Assembly: GCA_963383645.1 (NCBI GenBank)
Contig: OY726572.1
Location: 66,588,738 to 66,652,737 of the forward strand
DNA: 64,000 bases
Direction of reading: 5' to 3'
Source: Muscardinus avellanarius
Lineage: Eukaryota; Chordata; Mammalia; Rodentia; Gliridae
The position numbers were made by a program, and so were the translations under genes. This document shows, piece by piece, positions 23,728 to 35,117 of this stretch; position 1 is the stretch's first letter; each line of letters opens with the position of its first letter. The notes beneath the pieces are model-generated. The model saw only the letters and a list, made by a program, of their open reading frames with translations, did not search any database and was not told the DNA's origin.

Positions 23728-24645
23728 TTAGTTGTCTGTTGGATGGAAACTCTTGTTTCTCTGGTTCTGGTGTGTGTTACCTATTTCTTCTTTGCAGTTA
23801 ATCTCTTTGAGTATTTTCTCTAGTGCTGGTTTTGAAGACATAAATTCCTTCAGTTTCTGTTTGTCATGGAAGCTTCTTATTTCCCCATCTAATTTGATAG
23901 AAAGTTTTGCTGGGTAGGAAATTTTTGGCTGGAAGTTGTTTTCTTTCAGAGTTTGGAATATGTTACTCCAAGCCCTTCTGGCTCTCATGACTTGTTTTGG
24001 GAAGTCTGGAGTGATTCTAATTGGTTTGCCTCTGAATGTCACTTGATCCTTTGTTTTTGTTGCCTTTAAGATTCTCTGCTTGGCTTCCACATTGGTCATT
24101 TTGACAATTATGTGGCGTGGGGATCCTCTTCTCCGATCCTGTCTAAAGGGAGTTCTATAAGTTTCCTGGACCTGTGTATCAACCTCTTGCTCTATGTTTG
24201 GAAAATTTTCTGCTATTACTTCCTTGAAGAGATTGTTGATCCCTTTGGTTTCACCTTCTTTTCCCTCCTCTATTCCAATTATTCATAGGTTAGCTCTCTT
24301 AAAATGGGCCCATATTTCTTCAATGCCAGATTCCTGCTGTTGGATATTTTTTTCTAGATTAGAAACTATGCGTTCATCTTTGGATTGATCATCTTCTAAG
24401 AGCGAGATTCTATTCTCTATGTGGTCTAATTGGTTGTTTGTACTTTGAATTGAGGACTTTACTTCATTAATTGCATCCTTTATCTCTTTTTGGCTCTCTC
24501 TGAATTCTTTTTGAAACACCTCTATTATTTCTACAGTTATTTTCCTGATTTGATCTTCTAGAAATCTCTGAATTTCTGTTTTATCGGGTTCTGATGTTGT
24601 GGGTTTGTGGGCATTCATTGCTCCATTGTTATTCCTCTTTCCCAT
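23728..24645 (-). pseudogene. L1 ORF1p-like gene of element A, one internal stop
   Basis: The ATG is at 24645 (MGKRNN…), in the same context as the start in B and C. An open frame extends 15 codons further upstream without an ATG. The 305-codon frame encodes an Asn/Thr-rich start, a long coiled coil (IQRFLEDQIRKITVEIIEVF…) and an RRM-like domain around the RIIG/IIVKM strands. It ends with a C-terminal domain (FRGKPIRITPDFP, YPAKLSIKLDGEIRSF). This is the L1 ORF1 RNA-binding trimer plan. The frame is broken once, by TGA at 24283-24285 just after FKRANL, where B has an Arg codon. Without that single base change it would be intact to the stop at 23728. Confidence 0.85.
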
Positions 24646-25437
24646 GATTTCAGAAGTTTGTGCCTTCTCTGGGTTCTTCCCTTGGGTCACTATGACTTCG
24701 CTTAAGGTTCTCTGGATCTCGAGTCTGTGGTATCTCAGATCCCACTACTCCTTTACTGGGTTGTATCACAGAGTTTCAGATCCAGGGAGTCGATAGAGTC
24801 TGCTTTAGAGTATGGGGGGTGCCAGGTTGGGCGTTCTCCTATGGTGTGATATCTCTGCCATCGCCACTCCCCCACTGGGTCAAGTCCCTGGGAGTATAGT
24901 ACTGGGATTTCTCCTCTCGGGCCCGCAATTTGACACACTGTTGTTGAATACGCAGATCGAGCTGTAGTGGACTCAGGGAATTTGCTGCTGCTGCCGCCGG
25001 TGGCAATATGGCGCCGCTGTCACACCCTCGGCCATGAGGCTGGCGTATTTGTTCTGTTTTTGAGCTCCGCTCTGAGTCCCTGCAGCGTGTGCTGAGCTCA
25101 GCCACTGGGAGCTTTAGATGCTCCCTGTGCCGAAAAATCCCGCCCGGCTGTTCCGCAGCGGCTCACCTCGGCTTGCTGTAGGCGTCCTGTGAACTCGCTG
25201 CTGCCGCCAGCAGTTAGGCGCTGCTGCCGCGTCCTCGGGCGTGAGGCCAGTGTATCTCGTCTTTGGCTCTGAGCTTTGTTTTGAGTCCCCTTCCTCTCTG
25301 GAGCCTGGTGATTTTTTTGTTTCTCTGGTGATGGTGTTTTCTGGCTATGAAAGGCGCTGATTTTGTCACAATGGAGATTAGTTGTTAGCGGGGCTCTTAA
25401 GCCCCGCTTTTCTCGGTCGCCATCTTTCCAGAAATCC
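24646..25437 (-). promoter_or_regulatory. 5'UTR/promoter region of element A
   Basis: CpG-rich, about 790 bp. It contains a YY1-type 'aagatggcgaccg' near the 5' end (minus strand) and a perfect 9-bp hairpin at 25387-25408. Two diverged monomer-like units each carry a 'gaggacgcggcagcagcgcc'-type block. Internal promoters with a YY1 site close to the start are usual for L1. Promoter function here is inferred. Confidence 0.65.
25387..25408 (-). other. Perfect hairpin in the 5'UTR of element A
   Basis: The stem agcggggct/agccccgct (9 bp, perfect) surrounds the 4-nt loop ctta on the plus strand. It sits about 30 nt from the element's 5' end and is conserved in B at 38346-38367. Confidence 0.85.
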
Positions 25438-25452
25438 CCACGCCCAGCTTAT
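25438..25452. repeat. Target-site duplication of element A, right copy
   Basis: Exact match to 22655-22669 (ccacgcccagcttat). It marks the true 5' end of element A. Confidence 0.93.
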
Positions 25453-25465
25453 ATTACTACATTTA

Positions 25466-25640
25466 ATCCTCTCAATAATCCTACAAAATAGACTGTGTTC
25501 TCCGCATTGTTTTCCCCAAGGAGAATGAGGCTCAGTTAGCTTAAGAAACGTGGTCATAGTCACACAGTTATAACCTAACTGGGGTTTGAGCAAGGTATAG
25601 TTATCTAATTACAAAGCTCAGGACTCCTGTCTCCTGAAGA
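25466..25640 (+). mobile_element. MIR SINE, 3' part (split)
   Basis: 'taatcctctcaataatccta', 'gagaatgaggctcagttagc', 'ggtcatagtcacacagttat', 'ctggggtttgagcaaggtat' are in canonical MIR order. Its 5' part is at 22350-22403. Confidence 0.8.
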
Positions 25641-26640
25641 TGAGTGAACAGTAAAAAGGGCTCCAGCTGAGCCAAGAGAAAGTTTATGTTCAGGCCTCGA
25701 TCACTTTGCAATCTCTACAACCAGCATGGGCAACAGATACATAGGCCATAACACCTTCTCATCATAGCAATGGTTGTTTACATATCAAATTTGTTCTTTG
25801 GCTCTGAGGACTGGCCAGGAGCCCTCAGCTCAGGAGATATATAAATAATAGGAAATGCAAGAGCTCCAGCCTCCTTTGGTTAAAGAGAGGCTTGGAAAGA
25901 CTAAGCTTCATCAGGCACCAAGTTAAACATTTATGACTCACATGCCCTTGCCAGCTCCATCCTAATACCTCTCTTGATTAAAAACAAACAAGAGTCCTCC
26001 ATGTGATTTGCATTTCTCTTATTGGCATATTGATGGATGAGCAACAGAAAAAAATAAAAGGAATCATAAAAACACTCAGAACCTCTGAGTGGTGTCTATC
26101 TTCCTTGAGGATAATAATAACATGAGTGGGGGTAGAAAATGTGTCTAGTTTCTGGCTATCATAGAGTTGTCATTATTATCTAATGGAATTTCCACACTGG
26201 AACTTTCCTGGGCTTTCTTCAGATGGTTGCTTTGGATAGTGTTTTGTGGGATGCACTGTGAAGTTAGCCCATCCCTAAAATTAGTCAAGTTGTCACTGCT
26301 TTTGTCTAGCATGAACCCACAGCATCTGTGCCAAGGTGCGCATTCCATGCGTCTGTGAAGCTTCCAGTCTTAGAGGAACAGGGCTTGGCCAGGTTCACTG
26401 GGATAATGAGGAGAGAATGACCCCTGCTCTGTTTGCCATTTAAACCCTGAATCTGAATGGTGGTATTGTCTCCAGATTTTTCTTTAAACTCACTTACTGA
26501 CTTCAGTCTTCTGAGGTATAGATGGTGACACAAAGATTGAGGTTCTATTTTTTTATACATGATGTCCACTTGCTACTATGCCGGCACCATTGGGTATTTA
26601 AAAGGCTATTATTCATTAAAAAGACTATTATCTCTTCATT
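25641..26640. other. Unique or very old sequence, no feature identified
   Basis: Moderate AT content with no recognised repeat or exon. Frames below 90 codons occur on both strands. Confidence 0.4.
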
Positions 26641-28010
26641 GAACTGCTTTTACACATTTGTCAAAAAATCAACTTATGTCATTTACAAAACTCAACTCAA
26701 AATGAACCAAAGATCCAAATAGAGTTGAAACTACAGAAATCTTAGAATAAGACACAGGTGTTCAGTCGTCCTGGCTTTGGTTTCTTATATATGACAGCAA
26801 ATAGAAGAAAATTAGACAAATTGGATTTCAATAAAATGAAAAATTTTCGTGCACCAAATTATACAATGAGGAAAATAAAAAGTTAACACACAGAGCAGAA
26901 TTGGCAACAATTTGCAAATCATATATCGGAGAAGGCTCTAGTACTTAGAATATATTAAAATTCTCACATCTCAATGATAAAAAAGACAAATCATCCAATT
27001 TAGTAACTGGGCAAAGGATCTGAATAGACATTTCTCTGAGGAAGATATAGAAATGTCCAATGAAAATTTGCTCAGCATCATTTGTCATTTGGGAAACAAA
27101 AATCAAAACCACAATGAGATATCACTGCACCTACTAGAATGGGCAAACTAAAAAGGTCTATAAAAAACACGTTGGTGAGCACAGAACACAGGGAGAAATA
27201 AGAATCCTTATTCTCTGGTAAAAATGTAAAATGGTGTGGCCACTCTGGAAAACAGTTTCACAAATCTTCAGTAAGTTAAAAATAAGAGTTGTCATGTGAC
27301 CCAAAAATTCCACTTCAATCTATACACCCCCCAAAATCAAACACAGATGTTCAAACAAAAATTATATACAAATATTCAAAGCAGAACTGCTCACAAGAGT
27401 AGAAAAACTCACAATAAATATGGCACACACATACAATGGCATATTCGGGCATAAAAAGGAATGAAATACTAATATCTTCTACAACATGGATAAACCTTGA
27501 AAACATTATACTCAGCAAAAGACAGAATATATTACATGATTCCTTTTATTTGAAATATATGGTGATTGACTTCGATATGTTTAAGTATATTGTGTGTTTT
27601 AGAGATTTTCCTTCTTCCCCCCTCCTTTCTCCTCCTTTAAGTTGTCTTGTTAGCTCCTCTATAGGATTTCCTTTTTCATCTAGAGTTCCTCCTATGATCC
27701 ATTTCTCCCTAACTCTCACGTATTAGGGAAAGCATCTGATTTCTTATTTTTTGTGACTGACTAATCTCACTTAGCATAATGTTCTCCAGTTCCATCCATT
27801 TCCCTGAAAATCATGTAATTGAGTTTTTTTTTTTTTTGAGGGAGGGACAGGGAGGGAATGGGGTAGGAATTGGGTAGGGGTTAAATCAGTGATGTGTACA
27901 TGTCTGTACACACAAGTTTTTTTACCCCAATATGATATATGAATATAATGCACCAATAAAAATTTTAAAAAAAGAAAGAAATATATAGAAGAGACAAATC
28001 TATACAAACA
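26640..28010 (+). mobile_element. Old L1 ORF2 3' segment, sense, split by a younger L1
   Basis: 'caacttatgtcatttacaaaa', 'gcaccaaattatacaatgag', 'ctgaatagacatttctctga', 'aatcaaaaccacaatgagat' and 'acaacatggataaaccttga' follow ORF2 C-terminal order. A younger L1 interrupts it at 27561-27977, after which the old L1 continues ('gattagtggttgcc'). There are many stops. Confidence 0.82.
27561..27977 (+). mobile_element. 5'-inverted (twin-primed) L1 insertion
   Basis: The right part (about 27835-27977) is a sense L1 3' end with 'aatgcaccaataaaaatttt'. The left part (about 27600-27830) is L1 sequence in antisense (complement of a segment containing 'ccagttccatccatttccct'). A 9-bp duplication gaaatatat flanks the whole at 27552-27560 and 27978-27986. 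Antisense 5' piece plus sense 3' piece inside one duplication is the mark of twin priming. Confidence 0.75.
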
Positions 28011-28394
28011 GAAATCAGATTAGTGGTTGCCAACAGCTGGAGAGAGTGACCTCAATGGGTACAGTCTCCCTTACAGCATAGTTATATAATGTAAATCTAT
28101 ATAGCAAAAACAGTAAAAAACAGCAACCACTTGAACAAGTCTCACAGACTAATATTGAGTGAAAATGTGTGGAGTGCATAATTCTACCTAGATAAGTTTC
28201 CCTATAGCCAAAATAATCTATGATGCTAGAAGTCAAAATAGTGTTTTTTCTTGGTAACAGTTGTGGGGTAATAGCTGGTGGAGTTCATAAAGTGACTTCT
28301 TGATCTTGATCTAAAGGCTGCTTCTAGGGGTTTGTTCACTGAGCTGATTCTATACTTTTCTGAGTATATGTTACACTGCTACAAAAAGTTTCCT

Positions 28395-29990
28395 TAAAAA
28401 TTATATTGACTGAGACACTCTTCACAGTACTAGAGAAAAAATTCTAAAATTCAAGTGGCAGCATAGAGGACTCCACGTGGCCAGAGCAATCTTAAACAAA
28501 AAGAACACAGCAGGAGCCATCGCTGAACTTGACTTAAAGACATCCTGGAGAGCAATAGTAACCAAGATAGCATGATCCTGGCATAAAACCTGATATATAG
28601 ACCAATGGAAGGAACAGAATCGAGACCCCAGAAATAAACCCACACATCTACAGCCAACTGATTTTCAACAAAAGTACCAAAAACATACATTGGAGAAAGG
28701 ATAACTTCTTCAATACATAGTGCTGGGGAAACTGCATATCCTTAAGCAGAAGGTAGAAACTTGACTTCTACTTCTAATTCTATACAAAAATGAACTCAAA
28801 ATGGATCAAAGACCTACATGTAAGACCTGAAACTATGGAACTATTAGAAGAACATGCAGGACTTCAACACCAAAAGTACAGACAATAAAAACAAAAATAG
28901 ACAAATGGGATTATATCAAACTAAGACGCTTCTGTGCTGCAACAGGAACAGAACATAGTTGCGAACTATTCATCTGACGAAGGGTTAATATCTAGAATAC
29001 ATCGGGAAATAAAAAAATTAACAAAAAGCCAAATCACCAATTTAAAAATGAGCAAATGATCCAGATAAGTCTTCCTCAAAAGAAGAAATACACCTGGCCA
29101 ACAAATATAGAGGAAAATATTCTCAGTATCATTAGTTGTCAGAAAAATGCAAATTAAAATCACAATGAAGTATGATATGACCCCAGTTAGAATGGCTGTT
29201 ATCAAAAAGACAAAAGAAAAATAACAAATTATAGTGGGGATGTGGAGAAAAATAACTCATATGCTTATACTGTTAGTGGGGATGTAAATTAGTATAGCCA
29301 TTATGGAGAACAATATGGGATTTCCTAAAAAAGAAAAACAAAAATAGATCTTCCATATGATCCAGCAATACCGCTGCTGGGTATACATCCAGAGTAAGTG
29401 AACTCAGTAAGACAAAGAGATACCTGCATGCAGTGCTATTCATAATAGCCAAGATATGGAATGGTATGGAATGGTATGGTATAGAATGGTATGGTATGGT
29501 ATGGTATTGTATGGTATGGTATGGTATGGAATGGTATGGTATGGTATGGAATTTTTAGCAAAATGGATGGAACTAGAGGACATTATTTTAAGTCAGAAAC
29601 ACAAAGTCAAATAACATATTTTCTCTCATTTGTAGAAGCTAAGAGATGTTGATCTGAATGTAGAATAGTGGTTACTAGATGCTGGGAAGGGTTGGGAGTA
29701 AGGATAGAGGCCAGTTGTGTAATAGCTGCCAGAATAGAAACACACACAGGAGGAATACGTTCTAGTGTTCAATCACACAGAAGGGTAACTGTGACTCACA
29801 ATAGACTATTATATATTTTGTGAAGAACTAGAAGAGAGGAGCTTAAGGGTTCAAAATGTGAAGAAATGAGATGGAAATGCTAATTATCTTTATTTGATCA
29901 ATACCTTCTGGACCTACGTGTTGAAACATCACACAGTACCCCATGAATAATATTATTATTATATTATTATATATTAGTACAATTATTATA
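28395..29990 (+). mobile_element. L1 ORF2 3' part and tail, sense, decayed
   Basis: 'aaattcaagtggcagcatag', 'atatatagaccaatggaagg', 'tacagccaactgattttcaa', 'gtgctggggaaactgcatat', 'gaactcaaaatggatcaaag', 'ctgctgggtatacatccaga' and 'agaagctaagagatgttgat' follow L1 order from late ORF2 to the 3' region. A pentanucleotide tract interrupts it at 29452-29549. No frame survives. Confidence 0.86.
29452..29549. repeat. (TGGTA)n pentanucleotide tract inside L1
   Basis: About 19 units of TGGTA/TGGAA (atggtatggtatggaatggt) replace the stretch that normally follows 'atagccaagatatggaat' in L1. It appears to have expanded from an L1-internal seed. Confidence 0.9.
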
Positions 29991-31369
29991 TGCTAATAAC
30001 AATTTTAAACAAAAGATATTTCAAACGGTATCTTTAATGCTCTATGTCAGCCTTTTGTCTTGGAACTAAATTTATGCATATGAATCTGGGGTTATACTTG
30101 GAATCTATTTCTCCTTCTCCTTCTATCTCAAAAACCCTTTGGCCAGTGTGAAGCAGTTTATCTTTTCAATAAATATTTAAGAACAAAAAATGTATTCATT
30201 GAGTTACTAATCCAAACACAAAATCTAAATCACTACTGGACAGAAATTCAGATCCAAGTAATAATGAGATGTCGTTCACTCAGCAACATGTATTCCTCGA
30301 GGAAATGTGAAGGAAAAGGAACTCTAGCACAATGCTGATAGCAAGGTGAAATGGCATGCTTTTATGAAAAGCAACCTGAAAGTACCTACAAAGTTAAATA
30401 TATTTATATATGCATATATCCTAAAATATATGTGTGTACATATATATTCTAATAATTAACTGCTAGAAATCTGGCCATAACTTTAAAAGAAATAGTATAA
30501 AGGGAACATATGCAAGGACATTTATCATAGTATTGTTATTTTAGGAAAAAACATACTAGAAACCAAATTAATTCCTATAATTACATTGATACCTGAGAAA
30601 TATGGTTCCAGCATATCTTGAAATATTATGTAGCTGTTTTTAAGTGGGACTAGAAATATATATATATATATATATATCTTTTGCTAATATATATAGCTTT
30701 AATATATATAGCTTTTGCTCTAGAGATTTACATAAGGTTTTATTGGGTGAGAGTAAAAAGGGTAAATAATATTCTCTATATTTTTATTGAAATAACAGAA
30801 ACAAAGAACACTTATTAGGTATATGAGTGTTTTGTGCATATATGTGTTTGTGTGTGCGCACACGCAAAATAAATGACCACATTAGCATGAAAAAATGTAG
30901 AAGGTTACATTCTAGTTCATTAACATGAGTTGATGAAAAGGGAAAAGTAAAAGGGAGAAAATATGTTGAACACAAAAGGAATAGAAAAGCAACACATTCA
31001 CATGTTGTTGTCAAACTAGCTGTGTAGGTACATAGAAAGTGAAAAACCTTAGAAGATGAAGATCAGATAACATTTTAGTTATTTTATGGAAGATTAAATA
31101 ATTTAGTTATTTTGCTTCTCCCACCTCTTGATCATTTCAAAAACTTAATCAAGTGTTATAAATCTGATTATTTGCTTCTAAAACATAATTGAGTTATGAT
31201 TCCTTTTTTTGTGCTTTTACTAAAAGGTTTCAGCATTCTCACAATTATTATCTTTAAAGTGTCTTTAAAATGTTCAGAACAATGATAATGGCTTACCCTA
31301 CCTTCCCTTGCTCTATTTTTTCATAATACACATTGCCAACTAAGAACATACCATCTGCTCACTTACCTC
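29991..31369. other. AT-rich old DNA, partly LINE-like
   Basis: 30230-30760 reads like a decayed sense LINE 3' region ('gctagaaatctggccataac', 'tatgtagctgtttttaagtg'), with an (AT)n run at 30655-30677. The rest is not recognised and no gene is seen. Confidence 0.4.
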
Positions 31370-31510
31370 CTGTCTTCCACACTAGAATACACATGCCCTG
31401 AGGAAAGGACTGAGTCTTATTTACCAGAATCTCCAGTCCCTGGGGAGGGTGTGTGGGCAGACAGTAGGTGCTCAATCATTGCTTAAATGAATTTATGAAT
31501 GAATACATTT
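31370..31510 (+). mobile_element. L2 LINE 3' end
   Basis: 'tgccctgaggaaaggactga', 'acagtaggtgctcaatcatt' and 'atgaatttatgaatgaatac' match the canonical L2 3' terminus with its GAATGA-type end. Confidence 0.8.
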
Positions 31511-32369
31511 TCTATTTTGACTTCTCTATACTTGAGTTCATTTCATGTACTCATGAATTTATTTAGCATGTGTTTAAAATGACATTTGCTGATGGGAATA
31601 AACATTGAATAAGAAATAGGAATAAACAAGGAAGAGAGGGCATATGTGTCAGTGGGCTGAAAGAACAGAAGAATCTGACAGAGATTAGCTTAATGTATTA
31701 ATGGAGTACCAAGGAGGAACACTTCAGTACTAACTCAGCCTATTTGGGGGTGCAGGTATGGGGAAAATTCCAAAATATAGTGACCCTGGACAGCTCTGGA
31801 GGTAGAGAGAGGAAGGCTGTGTGACTGGAGCCAGAGCACCCAAGGGATCCCACTGCCAGCCTGCATGCAGACTGGAGGGAGGCAGGTGCGGAGGGGCTGG
31901 GAATCACTCCCGGGTCAGCATGATGCTAAGGGTCAAACTGCCTCGCATGGTCACATCTACTGAGGCATCCAAATGGAATTAGAGTAAAACTCTTGGGCAA
32001 CTCGGTACTAAATCCTTGCCGCCCATTTCCAATGGAGTTGGCTGAGTCAATCTTTTTGTCTGAATCAACCCTGGTGCCTCTGCATATGGGTCTCTGCCAA
32101 TGTGTCTCTGCTTAGGGAAAGGAGAGTCAAAGCCTCAAGGTGCTGCTGCAACCCAAGGCCCAGTTCTGTGGGTGTGCAGAGGGAGGGCAGCCTGAGAGCT
32201 CCCAGGAGAGCTGGCCTCTCATCTCTGAGCCCAGAACTCCCCTTCCCCCTTGGGCAGTCCTATCGATGCACCTTGTGTGAGTTCTCCTTCAATTAGTTGT
32301 AAGGGCTTCTTGTTCGGTGTACTCATTTCCCTTTGCAGCACTCTTGGGATTAGTAATGATATCAAGTCC
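31511..32369. other. Unique sequence, no feature identified
   Basis: No repeat or gene recognised. The frame at 32102-32296 has no supporting splice or codon evidence. Confidence 0.45.
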
Positions 32370-32520
32370 CTATATATTGGGTTATTACTATGACTCATGC
32401 AATCTTAACAAGAATCCTATGAGAGAGTTGCTATTATTTATCCCTATTTCCCAGGAGAATGAAACCTTGGAAGGTTAAGTAACTATCAAAAAGCCTTGTA
32501 GCCAGAAGGTGACACTATCA
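32370..32520 (+). mobile_element. MIR SINE fragment
   Basis: 'tgcaatcttaacaagaatcc', 'tccctatttcccaggagaat', 'ccttggaaggttaagtaact', 'tagccagaaggtgacac' keep MIR core order. Confidence 0.78.
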
Positions 32521-33884
32521 CATACTCCCCAACATGCCAGGCTTGACCACTTCAGAAATCCACAAATCACAGAAGCCTGAGTGCCTATCCTTGCTGGGTC
32601 TGTCTATTCCTAGGAAATATTGATGCATTTGCCAAATGCCTCCTGTCTACCCCCTCACCACCACCACCAGGGCATCACGGGGCTCAGCAACCCTGCTTGC
32701 TATTCTCAGCATGGCCTTAGTAGGCTCAGGTTCATTTTCTATTGAGATGCTCCATTCTCCTTGAACCTCCCCAAGTATGGGCCTCACACCCTTCTGCCAC
32801 TCCTCTGCCGAAAGGAGGCTAGGATACAGAATTTAGCACAAGCTGATTGGAAAGTAGACTATGACAGGTGGGACTCCACACCAAGCCTTCACACTGAGTT
32901 TTAGCAATGGCTGCCTTCAGAGTCCACAGGATCCTTCCCAGGGACACCTACTTCCTGCTCTCTTCCTGGGTCCTGGCCAGCCTTGCTACTTGTCCTTAAG
33001 TTTACCCCAGAAGAAATGTTCCTGAGTATGACAGTCCAGTGCAAGCTCCAGTTGGGTCATGATCAAAATCCAAAGACAGGAGGCAGTTTTCCTTTACTTA
33101 ATTCCAAGTCCCAGCTGTGGAGTTCATATTTTCCAGTCCTCTAAGCTCTTGAACGCATGACTGAAAATGGAAAATCAACTTTCTTTAAGAAAATATCAGC
33201 CCCCTCCACAGGAATACAATCTTTCCCTTTGACCCTTAAAAGATATCTAAACCTAAAACTACAAATCAAGATATTCCCCCAATTCTAGCCTATTAAATCT
33301 TGAAAAAATACCACGTGTGACCGATGAACAGTTCAAACCAAGCCCAAACATTCATTTTCAACTTTTCTCTAGCAACTGTGCTGATGAGACCTACACAGGC
33401 CCTGTCATCTTCAAGGTCCCCTTCCAGATCTGTGACCCACTGCTTTAAGGTGACATAGTAAAACCTCCTGAGAACAAGCAGTGTAATGCAAAGTAAGACA
33501 GCCTGATCTGGTGGTTATGAAAGAGGCATTTCTCTTATGGAAGTAAATCTGCAGAGGGGCGACTCTTTCCACCCTCTTCACCTGCACCATTCAAGATAAC
33601 CTATGAACACCGTCATGTGGTGAAAATTAGCTCTTTGGAAATCCATTGCTCTTCCTTTGCTTAACCAAAAGGGCTATGCCCAAGAATGAATCCTACAACC
33701 TACCCCAGCACCAGAAGAAAGTCCCTTGAACCTTTGAAATCACGGTTCTGTTCCAGCTTCAAACTTCCTCATTGGGATTATGTCAACCCAAGACCCATTT
33801 TTGGTTTGAACATCAGGCTCAGAATGCCTGGGCCTTTTCCCACCAAAAGCGTCTACAAGGAGGAAATCTCTGAGTCAGATGACT
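32521..33884. other. Unique sequence, no feature identified
   Basis: Mixed-composition DNA without recognised repeat. The 66-codon frame at 33686-33886 is not supported by splice signals or a known domain. Confidence 0.45.
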
Positions 33885-34085
33885 GAAAAGCAACAGTAGC
33901 TAACATTGCACCAAGCACTCTGCACACATTCTATCTCTTTTTTTAGCAAGGAGAGTAAAATGCAGACAGGTCAAGTGGTTTGTCCAAGGTCCCATGGCTA
34001 ATAACCACGAGAGCCATTATCTGAACCCAATATCCCTGGCTCCAACTCTCCTAACCTCGACCTACATTGCTTCCCCTCCGCATAA
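33885..34085 (+). mobile_element. MIR SINE
   Basis: Nearly full order: 'tagctaacattgcaccaagc', 'actctgcacacattctatct', 'gtggtttgtccaaggtccca', 'tggctaataaccacgagagc', 'ctgaacccaatatccctggc'. Confidence 0.82.
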
Positions 34086-34485
34086 CTTCAGTACAGCTTG
34101 GGAATGAGAGCAACTATTACACCCCTGTGGCAAATCAGGGAGGCTATGGCATTCTCCCAGGGCTGACTGAGAAGTCAATACGGCTCCATGGTACATAAAG
34201 CTGGTGTTCAGTGTTTAGACTATAAAGAGATACTGAAACTTCCTGACCAGCCTCACCTGCAGCTCTCCACACTCCAGCTTACCCACCTCTGCACTAAGCC
34301 TGGAGGGGGCTGCAGTCTAGGAGAACCACTGATCATGGTCCTGGGGTCCTCTTCTCCACATCGTTATTTCTGTTGGCACTAGCTTCTCTCCCAGGGGCTG
34401 GCATCTGCCACACATGCTCACTTCTAGCTATGCATTGGGCCCTGCTGTCACCACAGGTATTTTACTTGTTCTTGTCTGTTTTTTT

Positions 34486-34860
34486 TGCTACCAATGACAC
34501 AACACCATAGACTGAGACAGTTACAAAGAAAAGAAGTTTATTCAGGTTCATAACTGGCTCAAGGTCGAGGCCTTGCAGGCAGAGTCCCAAGGCAGTCCAG
34601 GACATCACATGGAAAGAGATGGGTGCACACAAGAGACCCAGTCCAACTGGCTTGTGTAGTTAGATCCACTCTTGAGATAACCCATCAGCCCATTAATCCA
34701 TTAATCCATTAATTGCATGGAGGAATTAATCTATTCATGAGGGCAGAACTCTAATCACTTCTAAAAGATCTCACCTAGTCTCACCTCTTAATATATTCTA
34801 GTAGGTATTAAATTCCATGTGAGTTTGGAAAGGACAGGACATATTTAAATCATAGCATAT
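34486..34860 (-). mobile_element. MaLR-type LTR, antisense
   Basis: 'acaacaccatagactgagac', 'gaaaagaagtttattcaggt', 'gcaggcagagtcccaaggca' and 'ctattcatgagggcagaac' are the reverse complement of a MaLR LTR from its 3' end inward. No internal region adjoins. Confidence 0.75.
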
Positions 34861-34980
34861 GGAAACTGTAGCTCCATATCAACAAAATCTCCCTGACTGA
34901 AGGCTGGAGGAGTAAACTGGGGAAAGGGATTGATCAGGGAAAAAAGAGAATGGAATCAAATCCCAAAATACTGGATGAGC

Positions 34981-35044
34981 TCATTCTCCTCTCCTCTCCT
35001 CTCCTCTCCTCTCCCCTCCCTCCCTCCCCTTCCTCCTTCTCTTC

Positions 35045-35117
<73 letters not shown>

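Larger units (their letters stand above)
22670..25437 (-). mobile_element. Element A: full-length ORF1-only (half-L1) LINE with antisense L1 insert
   Basis: Read on the minus strand, it has an L1-type GC-rich 5'UTR (25437-24646), ORF1 (24645-23728), then about 0.6 kb (about 23655-23071) of old L1 ORF2 sequence lying in the opposite orientation to ORF1. It closes with an L1 3'UTR with AATAAA and a short poly(A) at 22670. There is no sense ORF2, so no endonuclease or reverse transcriptase. The exact 15-bp target duplications show that the 2.77-kb chimaera inserted as one unit, by L1-type target-primed reverse transcription. ORF1-only LINEs (HAL1, half-L1) are a known mammalian class. The antisense insert is what stands out. 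Copies B and C have the same plan. Confidence 0.88.

Noticed and set aside
23728..24690. Element A as an autonomous full L1
   Set aside because: No sense-strand ORF2, endonuclease or reverse transcriptase between ORF1 and the 3' end; the L1-like sequence there is in the opposite orientation.
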